Positions 59,303 through 61,706 of a stretch of DNA of 61,706 nt are shown piece after piece. Positions within the stretch are counted from its first letter, which is position 1; every line of letters begins with the position of its first letter. The position numbers were made by a program, and so were the translations under genes. The notes beneath the pieces are model-generated. The model saw only the letters and a list, made by a program, of their open reading frames with translations. It was not told the origin of the DNA and did not search any database. The DNA comes from Prevotella sp. UBA2725 (GTDB lineage Bacteria > Bacteroidota > Bacteroidia > Bacteroidales > Bacteroidaceae), in the NCBI GenBank assembly GCA_002353825.1, contig DEKJ01000030.1, forward strand, positions 1 to 61,706, given 5' to 3'.

Positions 59303-60235
59303 TTAGATATCGTTTTGGTATTTGTTGCAAGTGATGAACCGTTGCTTGCCAAACTGGTCGTTGATAATCTTGATATCAGTGAATCCTTTCTGCGAGAGCA
59401 TCCGCTGTAGCGGCTCGGCATAGAGTGGGTTGATCTCGAAATAGAGTCGGCCTTTGTTGCAGAGCGTTCTAACAGCGTAATTGGCAATGGCGCGGTAGAA
59501 ACGCAGCGGGTCGTCATCGGGAACGAATAAGGCAAGGCCGGGTTCGTAATCGAGCACGTTGGCCTCCATATCCGACTTCTCTTTCTCTGCAATGTAGGGA
59601 GGGTTAGAGACGATGATGTCCCAATGAGCCGAAGCCTTTTGGTTGTCATCTGTATCTTCTAAATCAACTTTGAGTATATCTTGGCGCAAAAAGTTCAACT
59701 CAGCGTGCAGACGGTCAGCGTTCTCCGAGGCTATTTTCAAAGCCGGGGCAGATACATCGATGGCTGTTACCTCTGCGTCAGGGAGGTCAAGTGCCAGCGT
59801 GATAGCAATGCACCCACTGCCTGTGCCAATGTCGAGGATTTGGGGTGTTGGGTGTTGGGTGTACTCAGGTGATAGGTGTTGGGTGTTGGGTGGTAATGGC
59901 TTGTTTGTGTTCTCGATGATGATTTGGCAGAGCTCTTCGGTCTCGGGCCGTGGGATGAGTACGGCGGGAGTGACATGGAAATTCCGGCCACAGAAACGTG
60001 CTTTGCCGAGGATATATTGTACGGGTTCGCCTCTCCGTAAACGGGCGATAATTGCATCAAGGTGCTGCTGTTCCTTGACAGGCAGTGCCTCTACCGACCC
60101 CATGGCGAGGTCTGTGAGCGTGAAGCCATACAAGTCTTCAAGCACAAGGCGGATGACAGCTTGTGCTTCTGAAGCCGCATAAACGGGCAACAATCGGTGC
60201 CAAAGGGCGGAATAGTTGAAAATATTGGTTTCCAT
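59303..60235 (-). CDS. prmC: Peptide chain release factor glutamine methyltransferase
   Basis: A 310-residue SAM-dependent enzyme that methylates the GGQ glutamine of release factors. The SAM motif ILDIGTGSGCIAI and the catalytic IIVSNPPYIAEKEK are present. Just before the SAM motif a low-complexity insert PNTQHLSPEYTQHPTP comes from heptanucleotide repeats at 59843-59894 and is not part of the family. ATG 60235 lies five bases after a -7 box, so the mRNA should be leaderless; the reading from 60253 would start before the promoter. Confidence 0.92.
   Translation of the reverse strand: METNIFNYSALWHRLLPVYAASEAQAVIRLVLEDLYGFTLTDLAMGSVEALPVKEQQHLDAIIARLRRGEPVQYILGKARFCGRNFHVTPAVLIPRPETEELCQIIIENTNKPLPPNTQHLSPEYTQHPTPQILDIGTGSGCIAITLALDLPDAEVTAIDVSAPALKIASENADRLHAELNFLRQDILKVDLEDTDDNQKASAHWDIIVSNPPYIAEKEKSDMEANVLDYEPGLALFVPDDDPLRFYRAIANYAVRTLCNKGRLYFEINPLYAEPLQRMLSQKGFTDIKIINDQFGKQRFITCNKYQNDI
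59843..59894. repeat. In-frame heptanucleotide repeat (GGGTGTT) in prmC
   Basis: Two clusters of 7-bp units, 59843-59863 and 59874-59894, mostly GGGTGTT. On the minus strand they add about 16 in-frame residues (NTQH and TQHPTP) to PrmC. Confidence 0.85.
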
Positions 60236-60240
60236 CACGG

Positions 60241-60248
60241 CAAAGATA
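60241..60248 (-). promoter_or_regulatory. -7 box for prmC-recX
   Basis: TATCTTTG on the minus strand, five bases from the prmC ATG. Divergent from the ribD promoter. Confidence 0.68.
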
Positions 60249-60269
60249 AACAATTATCGCGAAATTGCC

Positions 60270-60277
60270 TAACTTTG
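60270..60277 (+). promoter_or_regulatory. -7 box for ribD
   Basis: TAACTTTG, giving a predicted leader of about 150 bases that contains the 22-bp repeat array. Confidence 0.65.
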
Positions 60278-60304
60278 CAGCAGGAAATATTTAAGAGAAA
60301 TGAC

Positions 60305-60396
60305 ATCGTTTGTCGAACGTCAGACGATTGTTTGTCGAACGTCGCACGATTGTTTGTCGAACGTCAGCCGATTGTTTGTCGAACGCCGAACGATGA
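60305..60396. repeat. 22-bp tandem repeat array 3, in the ribD leader
   Basis: Three full 22-bp units (from 60315) with partial units at both ends. Units read GAACGTC(AG/GC)(A/C)CGATT then GTTTGTC. The array lies between the ribD -7 box and the ribD ATG, so it should be transcribed. Confidence 0.9.
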
Positions 60397-60431
60397 CATT
60401 CAGGTCTAAGAGATATATTATAAAGGTTATT

Positions 60432-61421
60432 ATGACACAACAAGAAATAGATGAGAAGATGATGCGACGCTGCTTACAACTCGCTGCCAACGGCTTATTA
60501 ACGACAAAGCCTAACCCGATGGTCGGTGCAGTGATTGTTGCAGCCGATGGTCATATTATCGGAGAAGGCTTCACCTCACCGGTAGGAGGTCCCCATGCGG
60601 AAGTGAACGCGTTCGCATCCGTGAAGAAAGCGGATGAGCCTTTGCTGCCTGAAGCTACGATCTACGTATCCTTGGAGCCGTGTAGTCATTGGGGCCATAC
60701 ACCTCCTTGCTGTGACCTGATTATCAGTAAGAAGGTGAAGCGTTGCGTCTGCGGATGTGTGGATCCCTTTGCTAAAGTGCAAGGACGTGGCATCCAGCGG
60801 ATGCGTGAAGCGGGTATTGACGTGACCGTTGGTGTATTGGAGGCAGAGTGCCGGGCCATGAACGAGCGGTTCATGACTTTCAATGAGCATCACCGGCCGT
60901 ACATCATCTTAAAGTGGGCCCAGACGACGGATGGGTTTATCAGTGGGAAGGATGGTTCCCCATTGCAGATCTCCACGCCTTTCACGAAGATGCTTGTTCA
61001 TAAGTTGCGGGCAGAGAACGATGCTATTCTTGTAGGACGGCATACTTTGGAGATGGATCATCCACAGCTTAATGTACGCGAGTGGTCGGGAAAGGACCCC
61101 GAGCGGATTGTCCTGTCTCAGTCGCTTTGCTCAGTGTCTTCTCATAATAATATTCCTGAAGGATTTACTTGCCTTTCGACGATAGAAGCTGTCCTTGATC
61201 ATCTTTACCAAGAGCAGAAACAGAGCCTGATTGTGGAGGGTGGTGCGCAGACCTTGCAGAGCTTTCTTGATAAAGGCTTATGGGATGAGATTAGGGTTGA
61301 GACGGCGCCGTCGCTTGCCGATGAGGGTGTTCGTGCTCCGCAGTTGCCTTGTGGTGTGCGGATGGAGAAGCGCGAGGAGTATGACGGAAACGTCATTGAG
61401 TGGTTCGAACATTATATATAA
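60432..61421 (+). CDS. ribD: Riboflavin biosynthesis protein RibD (deaminase/reductase)
   Basis: A 329-residue bifunctional enzyme of riboflavin synthesis. The N-terminal deaminase domain has the zinc site HAEVNAF and PCSHWGHTPPCCD. The C-terminal domain reduces the ribosylamino-pyrimidine (HKLRAENDAILVGRHTLE, LIVEGG). ATG 60432 (MTQQEIDEKM) is chosen. The reading from 60300 would add 44 residues that are only the translation of the 22-bp repeats. No FMN riboswitch is seen in the leader. Confidence 0.93.
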   Translation: MTQQEIDEKMMRRCLQLAANGLLTTKPNPMVGAVIVAADGHIIGEGFTSPVGGPHAEVNAFASVKKADEPLLPEATIYVSLEPCSHWGHTPPCCDLIISKKVKRCVCGCVDPFAKVQGRGIQRMREAGIDVTVGVLEAECRAMNERFMTFNEHHRPYIILKWAQTTDGFISGKDGSPLQISTPFTKMLVHKLRAENDAILVGRHTLEMDHPQLNVREWSGKDPERIVLSQSLCSVSSHNNIPEGFTCLSTIEAVLDHLYQEQKQSLIVEGGAQTLQSFLDKGLWDEIRVETAPSLADEGVRAPQLPCGVRMEKREEYDGNVIEWFEHYI

Positions 61422-61423
61422 GA

Positions 61424-61706
61424 GGTCAGGCTTTCGAGTTAATACTTGCAAACAGCCTCGGAGAGGCTGAATTTTACATAACCCCAGTCTAAGGAGCGCA
61501 GCGACGCAGACTGGGGTGTGTAATGAGGGCCTACTTGGTTGATTTTCTGCCTCGAAGAGGCAGACTGCACGATAGTGCGCAATGTCTTATATACGTTGTA
61601 CCATAAGCTAACATAGCGCGCCAAGGCTCATTCAGCCTCTCCGAGGCTGGAGGCCAGTTAATCCGTTCTCAGTCCCCCAACCACAGACTGCAGTCGCTAT
61701 CGCTCC
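61424..61706. repeat. Nested-palindrome element, copy E (divergent, cut by window end)
   Basis: It starts with AGGTCAGGCTTTCGAGTTAA just after ribD, then AGCCTCGGAGAGGCT, an ACCCCAGTCT/AGACTGGGGT stem around GAGCGCAGCGACGC, GCCTCGAAGAGGC, and CAGCCTCTCCGAGGCTG. Same plan as copies A-D but with changed arms that still pair, which shows covariation. Its right end is beyond the window. Confidence 0.75.

Noticed and set aside
60277..60432. FMN riboswitch upstream of ribD
   Set aside because: The leader consists of the 22-bp repeats; none of the conserved FMN-aptamer segments are visible.

Overview
This window looks like a chromosome segment of a Bacteroidales bacterium, most probably Prevotella or a close relative. 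The reasons are a SusC/SusD pair, many promoters of the Bacteroidetes type (-7 box TAnnTTTG, often with a TTTG -33 box 19-20 bases upstream), Bacteroidota-type lipoproteins, a RagA-like TonB receptor, and a NamZ/MurK/MurQ set like that of Tannerella. Species cannot be fixed from sequence reading alone. There is no phage, plasmid, transposase, rRNA or CRISPR array.

Layout. (1) 150-12845 is a surface-polysaccharide/LPS region: a WaaP-like sugar kinase, several glycosyltransferases (GT2, GT4, GT9), a DegT aminotransferase with an RfbF-type nucleotidyltransferase, UDP-glucose dehydrogenase with a UXS-like decarboxylase/epimerase, and a LicD protein. A DUF234 ATPase and a broken DUF4160/DUF2442 pair sit inside it. 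(2) 13210-24183 is mixed: a GH35 beta-galactosidase, an anchored alpha/beta hydrolase, YifB/ComM, a TlpA-like lipoprotein, an OmpA/TPR lipoprotein probably co-transcribed with tRNA-Leu(UAA), a PIN toxin/antitoxin pair, and an SF1 helicase. (3) 24170-42154 is an 18-kb block on the minus strand that reads as a peptidoglycan (muropeptide) utilisation locus. It holds an SGNH esterase, SusC, SusD, a large secreted amidase, a phosphoesterase/PQQ-propeller protein, a GT2, an AmpG/MurT-like transporter, NamZ (DUF1343), a DUF5009 membrane acyltransferase, a MurK-like kinase and MurQ. (4) 42924-51010 holds a second TonB receptor broken by a frameshift, a secreted phosphoesterase, an LtaS-like phosphotransferase and an ArnT-like glycosyltransferase. 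(5) 50976-61421 is mostly housekeeping: hcp, mutY, an operon pyrE-SRPBCC-argH-lipoprotein-GtrB-like GT, comF, prmC-recX and ribD.

How the main system may work (inference). SusCD would bring cell-wall fragments through the outer membrane. The amidase and esterase would trim them, and NamZ would release MurNAc. The AmpG-like carrier would import it, MurK would phosphorylate it, and MurQ would make GlcNAc-6-P. The unusual part is that a complete outer-membrane SusCD import stage is joined to the MurNAc salvage genes.

Repeats are the second theme. Five copies (A-E) of a nested-palindrome element of about 320 bp have conserved ends. Copy B sits inside a DUF4160 gene, which shows that the element inserts. 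Copies A and D are near full-length inverted copies 41 kb apart. Three arrays of a 22-bp tandem unit lie in upstream regions. There is also a 134-bp MITE-like element with 26-bp inverted ends, and heptanucleotide tandem repeats that twice enter coding sequence in frame as an NTQHPTP-type peptide.
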